From: Caulobacterales bacterium
GTDB taxonomy: Bacteria; Pseudomonadota; Alphaproteobacteria; Caulobacterales; Parvularculaceae
Direction: 5' to 3'
DNA: 49,575 nt
Assembly (NCBI GenBank): GCA_020638525.1
Contig: JACKIL010000015.1
Coordinates: 1-49,575 of the forward strand
The notes under the pieces were generated by a model. The model was not told where the DNA came from. It did not search any database and saw nothing but the letters and a program-made list of their open reading frames with translations. Every line of letters begins with the position of its first letter. Within the stretch, counting starts at the first letter, position 1. Positions 33,374-41,492 of the stretch are shown in pieces. The position numbers and the translations under genes are program-made.

Positions 33374-34552
33374 TTTTGAGTCAAGCAACTCGATTCTGTA
33401 CGGAACAACGTGTTGCTAAGGTACTGAAATTAAAGGTCTATGCACCAACGGCTCAAACCCTTTTTGCACAAAGTCGATCCAGGAATGCCTAAGGTCATCT
33501 GCGCTGGCTATGCCGCCACGCGCCTATTCTGGCATTCCCACCGAGATTCTCCCTACAACAGACCAAAGCTACAAGCGGCCACAAAAGCCGTTCTGCGATG
33601 ATCCTGTCCAACCACAGCTAGCCTGCTAGCTACCAAGAGCTAGTGCCCGGAGCTTTTGTTCGCACGCCGGATCGAATGCAATCGCGACCTCATGTGCCTC
33701 ACCGGGCTTCCGGTCCTGAGCAGTGTTGGCGAGCACTTCGATATAGATTTTTTGGTCATGCTGGCTCGACTTGAGCGGAACGTCCCATGAAAGATAACGA
33801 GCTTGCGTTGCCTGATCCAAAATAGATTACGTAGGCACTCATTGAAGGCATCCCAGCTCCCGCCGACATATTCGGGCTACCCAAGCGCCTCGGCACACCA
33901 GGACAGTAAGACGTCTTTGTCGGCGCAAAGATGGCGGTGTGAAAGTCGACCAGACAAAATGGCTGAAAGAACTTGAGATGGAAAACACCCGCCTGAAGCG
34001 ATTACTGGCCGATACGGAACTCGACAAGGCGATTTTGAAAGAAGCCCCCTTGGGAAAATTCTAACGCACTCGCGATGCTACACCTGCGTTGACCATGCTT
34101 TTGATAAGTTGACGTTTCTGAACGTCAGGCCTGCCGCAAGGCTCGACCAGCTCCTTCGAGGAAATAGCGCAAACTGAAAAAGCGCAATGACGAACATTGG
34201 CCTGCCCCAGCGAGGTGATCCGAGCCATTTGTCAGCCCCTCTTTCAAATCCGAGACTAACAGATTCATCGGAGCACTTTCCGAGTTGCAGAGCATACCGT
34301 TAGGATTCCCTATTGAGCCATGGCCAGATTCCACGCAAAGCGATTATTGTATCCTGGTGATTGTCTCATGCGTACAGCCCCTGAAGTGCTTAGAGTGTCA
34401 AGCGTCGCACAGAGGGGTCGCGTCATTTCCGGCGAGTGCGGAAGAGACGGAGGCGACGATCACGCACAGCCTTGTCTGTACACATAAGAAATCAGCATTC
34501 AATTCCGGCGGGTTATCTGATCCGTGGAGTGGAATTGTTTATTGCAGCGGCG
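33374..34552. other. Gene-poor region with decayed elements
   Basis: No intact gene that I recognise. An open frame on the minus strand at 33626-33820 (64 codons, ending EQKLRALALGS) has a protein-like composition but I cannot name it; it has no start context and may be another C-terminal remnant. A further 69-codon minus frame at 34125-34334 overlaps the IS3 remnant and is not convincing. The IS3 fragment (33921-34164) is the only identified element. Confidence 0.45.
33921..34164 (+). mobile_element. IS3-family insertion sequence remnant (OrfA end plus OrfB start)
   Basis: 33921-34064 reads RRKDGGVKVDQTKWLKELE, then MENTRLKRLLADTELDKAIL and a stop, the typical leucine-zipper end of an IS3 OrfA. 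Fifty bases later, 34114-34164 reads VSERQACRKARPAPSRK, the start of an OrfB (VSERRACR-type). In-between stops and the missing remainder of OrfB, including its DDE catalytic core, show it is dead. No terminal inverted repeats or target duplication were found. Confidence 0.8.
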
Positions 34553-35188
34553 TCAATATTCTGATCTTGACGCTAACGCAGCTGCGCAACGGGCATTCGC
34601 CTCTATCGCTCGCCACTCCCCGTTCCGGATCATCTCGCGCGTTGCAACCCAAGATCCGCCCACGCAGAAAACATTCGAAAGCGCTAGATACTCCTGTGCC
34701 TTCTCTGCGCCGACACCGCCGGTCGGACAAAACAAAATTTCGGGAAGCGGACCTGCAAGCGCTTTCAAAAACGGAACGCCGCCTGCTGACTCCGCCGGAA
34801 AGAACTTTAGCGCTGCAAACCCCGCCTCCGCCGCAGTCATCGCCTCGCTCGCTGTCGCAACGCCGGGTAAAGCAAGAACGCCGCTATTCTTCATTGCGCC
34901 GAGGAGCGCCGCGCTCGCGCCAGGGCTCACCAGAAAGGCGGCGCCAGCGTCGAGGGATCGCTTCACGTCGTCGGCGCTTCGAATTGATCCCATGCCGACA
35001 ACAAGTTCCGGCGCGACCTCGCGCATCGCCCCGAGAGCGGGAAGCGCCGCCTGCGTGCGCAGCGTCAGCTCCGCTACCTTGAGCCCGCCAGCAAGAAGCG
35101 CGCGCGCGAGCGGCGCCGCGCCTTCAACGCGGTCAAGCTCAATGACCGGAATGACGCCCGCCGATTTCAATTCGTTGATCGAAGCCAT
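34553..35188 (-). CDS. eda: 2-keto-3-deoxy-6-phosphogluconate (KDPG) aldolase
   Basis: 211 residues, normal size. Class I aldolase of the Eda family: VIPVIELDR, the conserved Glu in VAELTLRTQ, a substrate loop GMGSI (usually GAGT), and the Schiff-base Lys in ALKFFPAES followed by FCPTGGV. It splits KDPG into pyruvate and glyceraldehyde 3-phosphate in the cytoplasm. It diverges from the D-mannonate dehydratase gene across a 198-bp gap, and the product of that enzyme, 2-keto-3-deoxygluconate, is one phosphorylation from its substrate. No KDG kinase gene is in the window. Confidence 0.9.
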   Translation of the reverse strand: MASINELKSAGVIPVIELDRVEGAAPLARALLAGGLKVAELTLRTQAALPALGAMREVAPELVVGMGSIRSADDVKRSLDAGAAFLVSPGASAALLGAMKNSGVLALPGVATASEAMTAAEAGFAALKFFPAESAGGVPFLKALAGPLPEILFCPTGGVGAEKAQEYLALSNVFCVGGSWVATREMIRNGEWRAIEANARCAAALASRSEY

Positions 35189-35386
35189 GATCCTTCCACA
35201 CTCACCGCCTGCGCCGACTGTTCAGAATTTCCTCCGCATCGGCGCTGATATCAAGAAGCCGCGCCGCAGAAAGCTGCGTTCCTATCAGCCATCCTAATGC
35301 GATCCATTAATCAGTATCAGTTGCACTCCGTGATCGGCGGCGCCTAACCTGCCCTCTTTGCATCCGAAAAAGCGGCCAGAAGAAGC

Positions 35387-36595
35387 ATGAGGATTTCCGA
35401 CGCCAAGGTCATAGTCACCTGCCCGGGGCGCAATTTCGTAACGCTGAAGATTGTGACCGATGAAGGCGTCTACGGCATCGGCGACGCCACGCTGAATGGC
35501 AGGGAACTCTCGGTCGCCGCCTACCTTCAGGAACATATGATTCCCTGTCTCATCGGGCGCGACCCGCACCAGATTGAAGACATCTGGCAATTTTTCTACC
35601 GGGGCGCTTATTGGCGGCGCGGCCCGGTCACGATGTCAGCAATCGCCGCCGTCGATACGGCGCTTTGGGACATCAAGGCGAAGGTCGCCAACCTGCCGCT
35701 CTATCAGCTTCTGGGCGGAAAAAGCCGCACCGGCGTCATGGTCTATGGGCACGCGAATGGGCGCGATATCGAAGAAACCGCCGATGAAGTCGCAAAATAT
35801 GTCGAGATGGGATACCGCGCCATCCGCGCGCAATCCGGCGTTCCGGGGCTCGCATCAACCTATGGCGTTTCGCAGGATAAGATGTTCTACGAGCCGGCCG
35901 ACGCCAATCTGCCAAGCGAAAACGTATGGTCGACGACGAAGTATCTCGACCATGCGCCGCGGCTTTTCGAGAAGCTGCGCGAGAGCTTCGGCTTCGATCC
36001 GCACTTCCTGCACGACGTCCATCATCGTCTGACGCCGATCGAAGCCGCACGGCTCGGCAAATCGCTCGAGCCCTATCGCCTATTCTGGATGGAAGATGCG
36101 ACGCCTGCGGAAAATCAGGAGGGGTTTCGCCTCATTAGGCGGCATACGACGACGCCGCTTGCTGTCGGTGAGGTCTTCAACACAATCTACGATTGTCAGA
36201 CACTGATTTCGGAGCAACTGATCGATTATATACGCACGACTGTCGTCCACGCTGGTGGGATTACGCATCTGCGGCGCATCTTCGATTTTGCAAGCCTTTA
36301 TAACGTGCGCAGCGGCTGTCACGGCGCGACAGATTTGTCGCCTGTCTGCATGGGCGCGTCGCTCCACCTTGGAATCGCGATTCCGAATTTTGGCGTGCAG
36401 GAATATATGCGACACACGCCGGAAACGGACGATGTCTTTCCGCACGCCTATTCCTTCAAGGACGGGTATCTCTATCCAGGCGACAACCCGGGCCACGGCG
36501 TCGATATTGACGAAGCCCTTGCCGCAAAGTTTCCTTACACGCGCGCTTACTTGCCGGTGAACAGGCTGGAAGACGGCTCGATGTGGAATTGGTGA
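35387..36595 (+). CDS. manD: D-mannonate dehydratase (ManD, enolase superfamily)
   Basis: 402 residues. Metal ligands Asp210 (FLHDVHH), Glu236 (WMEDATP) and Glu262 (GEVFNT), catalytic Arg147 and Tyr159 (RAIRAQSGVPGLASTYG), His212 and a C-terminal Trp402. As I recall, these fall on the same residue numbers as the characterised Novosphingobium ManD, which supports true D-mannonate dehydratase and not a promiscuous RspA-type protein. Reaction: D-mannonate to 2-keto-3-deoxy-D-gluconate. ATG at 35387 follows AGAAGAA. It is followed after 24 bp by a DUF819 membrane gene, probably one operon, and diverges from eda. It indicates use of glucuronate/mannonate-type sugar acids. Confidence 0.92.
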   Translation: MRISDAKVIVTCPGRNFVTLKIVTDEGVYGIGDATLNGRELSVAAYLQEHMIPCLIGRDPHQIEDIWQFFYRGAYWRRGPVTMSAIAAVDTALWDIKAKVANLPLYQLLGGKSRTGVMVYGHANGRDIEETADEVAKYVEMGYRAIRAQSGVPGLASTYGVSQDKMFYEPADANLPSENVWSTTKYLDHAPRLFEKLRESFGFDPHFLHDVHHRLTPIEAARLGKSLEPYRLFWMEDATPAENQEGFRLIRRHTTTPLAVGEVFNTIYDCQTLISEQLIDYIRTTVVHAGGITHLRRIFDFASLYNVRSGCHGATDLSPVCMGASLHLGIAIPNFGVQEYMRHTPETDDVFPHAYSFKDGYLYPGDNPGHGVDIDEALAAKFPYTRAYLPVNRLEDGSMWNW

Positions 36596-36619
36596 CGAAG
36601 CGCTAGCGAAGGAGCGAGG

Positions 36620-37777
36620 ATGTCGTTTACCGCCGCCGAACCGCTTATCGGGCCCGATAATATCGCCTCGCTCGCGGCGGTCATGGCGAGTCTCGCCTGG
36701 CTTGGCGTCTGGCTCGACGGAACATGGCTTGGCAAGCGTACGTCGGGAGTCGTCTGGGTCATTGTCATCGGGACGGCGCTTTCGAATTTCCACATCATTC
36801 CATTGAAGTCACCGGTTTACGATTTCATCGGCGCCTATTTCGTGCCGCTCTCAATTCCCCTCCTGCTTTTCAAGGCGGATATGCGCCGCGTCATTCAGGA
36901 TGGCGGCCCTGTGTTGCTCGCCTTTGCGATGGCGAGCATTGGCGTTCTCCTCGGCGCCGTCATTGGCTATTTCCTGCTTGATCTCGGCGCGATCGGCCCG
37001 AAGGTCGCTGGCGTGTATGCGGCGGGCTGGATCGGCGGCTCCGTCAACTTCGTCGCGGTCGCGAAAGCCGTCGAATTGACGCCGGAAGAGTTCGCTGTCG
37101 CGATCAGCGCGTCAGCCGGCGTCAGCATCGCAGGGCTCATGCTTCTTCTGGCTTTACCTTCGCTTCCCTTCATGCGGAAATTCGTCCCCTCACCCATCAT
37201 CGACATGACGGAGGAGGCGCCGCGAGAGGAAATCGCGGCGACGGAGGAAACTCCGTTTCGCCTATCGCATGTCACTGGCGCGATCGCCGCAAGCTTCATC
37301 ATTTGTGCGCTTTCGGCGGCGTTTGCGTCAAGGCTCGGAGTCGAGCGCTACTCCATCATGATGGTGACGCTCCTTGCAATCCTCGCCGCAAATCTCTTTC
37401 CGCGACAATTCAAGGAGCTAAAGGGGGATTTCGAACTTGGCGTCTATGCGATGTATCTTTTCTTCGCATCCATTGGCGCGAGTTCCGATGCGGTCGCATT
37501 CCTGCAGTCGGCGCCGATCCTCCTTGTCTATGGTCTTCTCATCCTTGCGACCCACCTCGTCTTCGTGGTGCTGGCCGCGAAGCTGTTCAAGATCGACCTC
37601 GCCTTCGCGATCATCGGCGCGGCGTCAGCCTTTGTCGGCGCAGCGCCCGCCGCCGCCGTCGCATCCGCTCACGGATGGAAGGATCTCGTGACGCCAGGCG
37701 TGATGTGCGGAATCCTTGGATATGTGATCGCCACGTTCATCGGCGTCGGGCTTTCCGGCATCCTCGGCGGTCTCTAA
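36620..37777 (+). CDS. DUF819 family integral membrane protein
   Basis: 385 residues with about ten membrane segments (for example AAVMASLAWLGVWL, FVPLSIPLLLF, LLAFAMASIGVLLGAVIGYF, IMMVTLLAILAANLF, ILLVYGLLILATHLVFVVLAA). DUF819 marks are GWIGGSVNFVAVAKAV and, near the end, SAFVGAAPAAAVASAHGW; the two halves look like an inverted pair, as in transporters. A charged cytoplasmic loop (about 193-215) separates them. Co-directional with manD (24-bp gap), which suggests a sugar-acid transporter or exchanger; this is inference, since no DUF819 substrate can be read from sequence. Its stop overlaps the end of the convergent SDR gene by 4 bp. Confidence 0.82.
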   Translation: MSFTAAEPLIGPDNIASLAAVMASLAWLGVWLDGTWLGKRTSGVVWVIVIGTALSNFHIIPLKSPVYDFIGAYFVPLSIPLLLFKADMRRVIQDGGPVLLAFAMASIGVLLGAVIGYFLLDLGAIGPKVAGVYAAGWIGGSVNFVAVAKAVELTPEEFAVAISASAGVSIAGLMLLLALPSLPFMRKFVPSPIIDMTEEAPREEIAATEETPFRLSHVTGAIAASFIICALSAAFASRLGVERYSIMMVTLLAILAANLFPRQFKELKGDFELGVYAMYLFFASIGASSDAVAFLQSAPILLVYGLLILATHLVFVVLAAKLFKIDLAFAIIGAASAFVGAAPAAAVASAHGWKDLVTPGVMCGILGYVIATFIGVGLSGILGGL

Positions 37778-38640
37778 GACGAAGCTCTCCCCGCCGCCCA
37801 CCAGTCAAGACCGGACGCATCAAGCGCGAGCGCTGCGCGTTCTTTCTCCGAAAGCGTTTGGAGTCGCTCAGCGACCCGGCGCGCCTGATCGCCGACCGGC
37901 CGGCGCAGCGGACCTTCCGGATTCTCCATCATCGCAACGATTTCCTCGGCGATATCGGCAGCGTCGGCGCCGCGGGACCTGCCTTGCGCGCGCTCTGCGA
38001 GAAAGGCGCGAAATGGGTCATACTCCGGAACGGCCTCGCCGCTCGCCTGCGCGGCATCCGCCATAAACTCCGTCTTCACAGCGCCTGGCTCGACGATCAG
38101 CACCTTTACGCCAAAGCGCGCGACTTCCGGCGCTAACGCTTCGCACGCGCCTTCAAGGGCGAACTTGCTCGCCGCATAAGCGCTATCGCCCGGCAGTCCG
38201 ATGAGCCCGGAGAGAGACGAGACTACAATGATGACGCCTCGTCTCGCCTCGCGCATAACCGGCAAGACAGATTGAATCATTCGCGCCGCACCGAGGAAAT
38301 TCACGTCAAGAACGCGCTTGAACTCATGGATCGGAGTCTCTTCGAACGCGCCCGAATACGGAACGCCGGCGTTCGCCACCAGCACGTCAATCCCGGAGAC
38401 TTCCTTCTTCATCTCTTCGACGGCTGCGCGGCACGTTACTTCGTCACGAACATTGAGAGGAACGTTCCAGATGCTGACGCCATTGTCGCCTCGCGCCTTT
38501 TCCAGCGATGCAAACCGTCGACCGCCAGCGAATGCGAAATGTCCTTGCGCCGCCGCCACGTTAACGACCGCCGCGCCGATGCCGGAGCCGCCGCCTGTCA
38601 CAAGCACCCGCAATCGCCGCCTACTTGCATTCATTCGCAC
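37774..38640 (-). CDS. Short-chain dehydrogenase/reductase
   Basis: 288 residues. NAD(P) motif VLVTGGGSGIGAA near residue 12, NAG in VLVANAGVPYSG, the active Ser in VVSSLSGLIGL and YAASKFAL giving the catalytic Tyr-Lys. A C-terminal extension of about 60 residues includes AERLQTLSEKERAALAL. A 3-oxidoreductase acting on a sugar acid would suit the neighbourhood, but the sequence does not fix the substrate. It lies between manD/DUF819 (convergent) and the TonB receptor (divergent) with 208 bp before the latter. An in-frame ATG two codons later (MNAS) is an equally good start. Confidence 0.85.
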   Translation of the reverse strand: MRMNASRRRLRVLVTGGGSGIGAAVVNVAAAQGHFAFAGGRRFASLEKARGDNGVSIWNVPLNVRDEVTCRAAVEEMKKEVSGIDVLVANAGVPYSGAFEETPIHEFKRVLDVNFLGAARMIQSVLPVMREARRGVIIVVSSLSGLIGLPGDSAYAASKFALEGACEALAPEVARFGVKVLIVEPGAVKTEFMADAAQASGEAVPEYDPFRAFLAERAQGRSRGADAADIAEEIVAMMENPEGPLRRPVGDQARRVAERLQTLSEKERAALALDASGLDWWAAGRASS

Positions 38641-38687
38641 CCTCTCCCCGTTGGTTCCTTCATGGTTCCGACTATTCGTTTACGGCG

Positions 38688-38702
38688 CTAATGTCTCATT
38701 AG
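38688..38702. promoter_or_regulatory. Candidate operator palindrome between SDR and TonB receptor genes
   Basis: Perfect dyad CTAATG-TCT-CATTAG in the 208-bp divergent gap, 48 bp upstream of the SDR start. No matching regulator gene is adjacent. Confidence 0.3.
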
Positions 38703-38848
38703 AACGGATTATGCTTTAGATGAAAAACAATGATTTGAGCGCGCTGCAGCAAACTCGATAGCCTCTACAGGTTGAGCTTAGAGGGACTGGGCTCACCGGC
38801 GGTTCGCTCTTTCGCGGACCATTCTTCAGTCGGGAGGGATAATAAATC

Positions 38849-41170
38849 ATGCTGAGAGTAAATGATCTACGCCTGACGCGGCACGCCTTGCTCGGCGCCG
38901 CCTCTATCGGCGTGCTGACTTTGGCGACCCCGCAAATTTCGCTTGCACAGGAAGGCGCCGCCTCGAGCGGGTTCGACGAAATTATCGTTTCAGCGCAACG
39001 TCGCGAACAGAGCGCTCAGGATGTGCCGATCAGCTTGCAGTCGTTCGACAGCGACGCGATCGACCGGCAATCGATCTCCGAAGCGTCTGACTATCTTGCG
39101 CTCACGCCGAACGTCTCCTTCACACAGGATGGCGAGACGGGCTCGCGCGGCGTCAACATCTCGATCCGCGGCGTCGGCGACGTCGATCTCGGCGAAGTCA
39201 CAGTCGCCAACTCAATCGGCTACTATATCGACGAACTGAGCGTCGGCTCGGTAGCAAACGGCGTCATCAACCCGCAACTCCAGGATATGGAGCGGATTGA
39301 AGTTCTGCGCGGTCCGCAAGGGACCTATTTCGGCCGCAACTCTTCCGGCGGCGCGCTCAACCTCACGACCAAGAAGCCGACAGACGAATTTTTTGCGTCG
39401 CTCGAAGGCCAATATGGCAGCTTCGACACTTGGGGCGTGAATGGCGTTGTCAACCTTCCGCTGACGGAAGGCCTCGCCGCCCGGTTCGTCGCCAGCTATG
39501 AAGAGAGCGACGGCATCATCAAGAACGTCAACCCGAACGGCACGCCGAGCAGCGATTCGGAGTTTCTCAATCTGCGCGGCTCTATCCGCGCAACGCCGCG
39601 CGACAATGTCACGATCGACTTCTCTGCGAACTATACCGACGAGGACGAAGGTCTCGACCCGACCGTAGCAACCGGCGTTCTCGATCTCGACACGCAAAGC
39701 ATTTTCGGCTCTGACTTCATTCCGGTCGAAACGGTAGGCGTCTATCCGCAAAATCAACGCTTCACCGACAAAGACGCCCAAGAAGAGAACCTGAAGGAAT
39801 ATCTCATCCTCAACGGCCGAGTGCAGATTGATTTCGACGGCTTCATGATCCGGTCGATCACCGGTTATGTCGACAGCTCGAGCGATCGTTTCGCCGACCT
39901 CGACGGCATCTTCGCCGATACGCTCGTCCGCGAAAATCACTATGACGGCAACTCATTCAGCCAAGAAATTCGTATCCAATCGACCGGCGAAAACACGCTC
40001 GATTGGACGGTCGGCGGCATCTACGCCAAGGACGAGATCGACCAGTTCAATTCCATCCGTTCGGGGGCAGTCGGCTCGATCCTTCATCCGAATACGGGCC
40101 TAGTCACCGGCCTCCTTCCGCCAATCCCGGCCGGGTTCCGCATCAATGAGAACAATCGCGCCTTCGAAACGAAGAGTATCGCCTTCTTCTTCGACGGCAC
40201 ATACCACCTCAACGAACGCGTCGACCTGACGGCAGGCGGGCGTTACACGCACGACAAGGTGACGAACAACTTCTTCGGCACCGTCGCTTTTGAGGGGGCC
40301 GTTCCCGATGCCGCGGGCAGTGATTCGTTCAACGACTTCTCGCCGCGCGTCGCTCTCACCTATCATTGGGCGGATGGCGTTTCGACCTACGCAACCGTGT
40401 CGAAAGGCTACAAGTCGGGCGGTCTTGATTACATCCAGAGCGGCGCGATGGCGGGCGTTCAACCCTTCCTTCCCGAAAAGCTCTGGAACTATGAGATCGG
40501 CCTGAAACTCGCAGCCTATGACAACCGCCTGCTCGTTAATGCGGCCGCCTTCTACATCGACTGGAAAGATCTCCAGATTCAGACGAACTTCCTGGCAGTG
40601 CCCGGCGACATTTCTTCGGCGGTCGAACTCACCCAGAACGCCACCGGCGCGCGCAATATCGGTTTTGAAATTGACGCGCAGGCGATGGTCGCAGACGGCT
40701 TCGTCATTTCGGGTGGTTATGGCTATATCGACAGCGAGTTTGACGACTTCCCAGTCGCCATTCTTGCAGGCGGCAGCCAAGTGGATCTGACCGGCAGGAC
40801 TCTTCCGCGCACGCCAAAAGTGACGTGGAACGCTGCTGCGCAGTATGACACAGCGATCAGCAATTCGATCAACGGATTCGCCCGTATCGAAGCGTTCGGC
40901 CGCTCGTCGAGCTTCTCCGATCTCGAGGCCGTATCGCAATCGATCCTCGGCCTGCCGCAGTTCCCCTATCGCGCACCACATTTCGGCGTCGTCAATATCC
41001 GGATGGGTGTCAGCTCCGGCAATGTGTCGCTCTCCGGTTTCGTCGAGAATCTCTTCGAGGAAGACTACTACACCTCGACGAGCGAAAACTTCGGCCTCGC
41101 AGGCATGCGTGTCCGCCCGAATCCGAGACGTTACGGCATCCGCCTGAAGGTCTCGACCGGCGCTCTCTAG
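38849..41170 (+). CDS. TonB-dependent outer-membrane receptor
   Basis: 773 residues. Signal peptide 1-34 (ending ISLAQ), TonB-box-like DEIIVSAQRREQSAQDVP, plug motif MERIEVLRGPQGTYFGRNSSGG and a barrel ending in RRYGIRLKVSTGAL. ATG 38849 has GGGAGGGA upstream. It is a different branch from the receptor at 5522. Placed between the mannonate block and the TPP/aminotransferase operon, it could serve either; a hairpin terminator right after it argues it is a unit of its own, and the common sharing of a gap with the SDR points to the uronate side. Ligand unknown. Confidence 0.92.
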   Translation: MLRVNDLRLTRHALLGAASIGVLTLATPQISLAQEGAASSGFDEIIVSAQRREQSAQDVPISLQSFDSDAIDRQSISEASDYLALTPNVSFTQDGETGSRGVNISIRGVGDVDLGEVTVANSIGYYIDELSVGSVANGVINPQLQDMERIEVLRGPQGTYFGRNSSGGALNLTTKKPTDEFFASLEGQYGSFDTWGVNGVVNLPLTEGLAARFVASYEESDGIIKNVNPNGTPSSDSEFLNLRGSIRATPRDNVTIDFSANYTDEDEGLDPTVATGVLDLDTQSIFGSDFIPVETVGVYPQNQRFTDKDAQEENLKEYLILNGRVQIDFDGFMIRSITGYVDSSSDRFADLDGIFADTLVRENHYDGNSFSQEIRIQSTGENTLDWTVGGIYAKDEIDQFNSIRSGAVGSILHPNTGLVTGLLPPIPAGFRINENNRAFETKSIAFFFDGTYHLNERVDLTAGGRYTHDKVTNNFFGTVAFEGAVPDAAGSDSFNDFSPRVALTYHWADGVSTYATVSKGYKSGGLDYIQSGAMAGVQPFLPEKLWNYEIGLKLAAYDNRLLVNAAAFYIDWKDLQIQTNFLAVPGDISSAVELTQNATGARNIGFEIDAQAMVADGFVISGGYGYIDSEFDDFPVAILAGGSQVDLTGRTLPRTPKVTWNAAAQYDTAISNSINGFARIEAFGRSSSFSDLEAVSQSILGLPQFPYRAPHFGVVNIRMGVSSGNVSLSGFVENLFEEDYYTSTSENFGLAGMRVRPNPRRYGIRLKVSTGAL

Positions 41171-41492
41171 CGCACGTCAAAACAGCGCCGGCGGAGCGCT
41201 CTCCCTCCCGCCTTCTTCGGCGCATATCAGAACGCCTGCCAGATGGCAGGCGTTCGTTCCTCCGGAGAGCATGGAAAGCATACGTTCAAGGCGGCGATAA
41301 GCATCGATAATTGAGCGTATGAATATATTTTGGTTGATCGAAAATCGCTTATTCGAGAGCTTCGACACATGGCGGATCGTTATATCTGGCCAAGTTTATA
41401 GAGCATCGTTGCTGAGGACTCTCATTGACGCAGCATCGTCTTTAAACGGATCGACTTCGCCCTAGCTGAACTTGTCGTAACGGAAAGAGCCT
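41171..41492. other. Gap between TonB receptor and TPP operon
   Basis: Besides the hairpin at 41230-41255, the AT-rich stretch 41300-41420 probably holds the promoter of the operon starting at 41493; I cannot place -35/-10 elements with confidence. No small gene seen. Confidence 0.4.
41230..41255 (+). terminator. Intrinsic-terminator-like hairpin after TonB receptor
   Basis: GAACGCCTGCC (41230-41240) pairs perfectly with GGCAGGCGTTC (41245-41255) around AGAT, 60 bp past the stop. The tail (GTTCC) is not a T-run, so efficiency is uncertain. Confidence 0.6.

Noticed and set aside
40100..40981. 293-codon minus-strand open frame
   Set aside because: Antisense shadow of the TonB receptor barrel.
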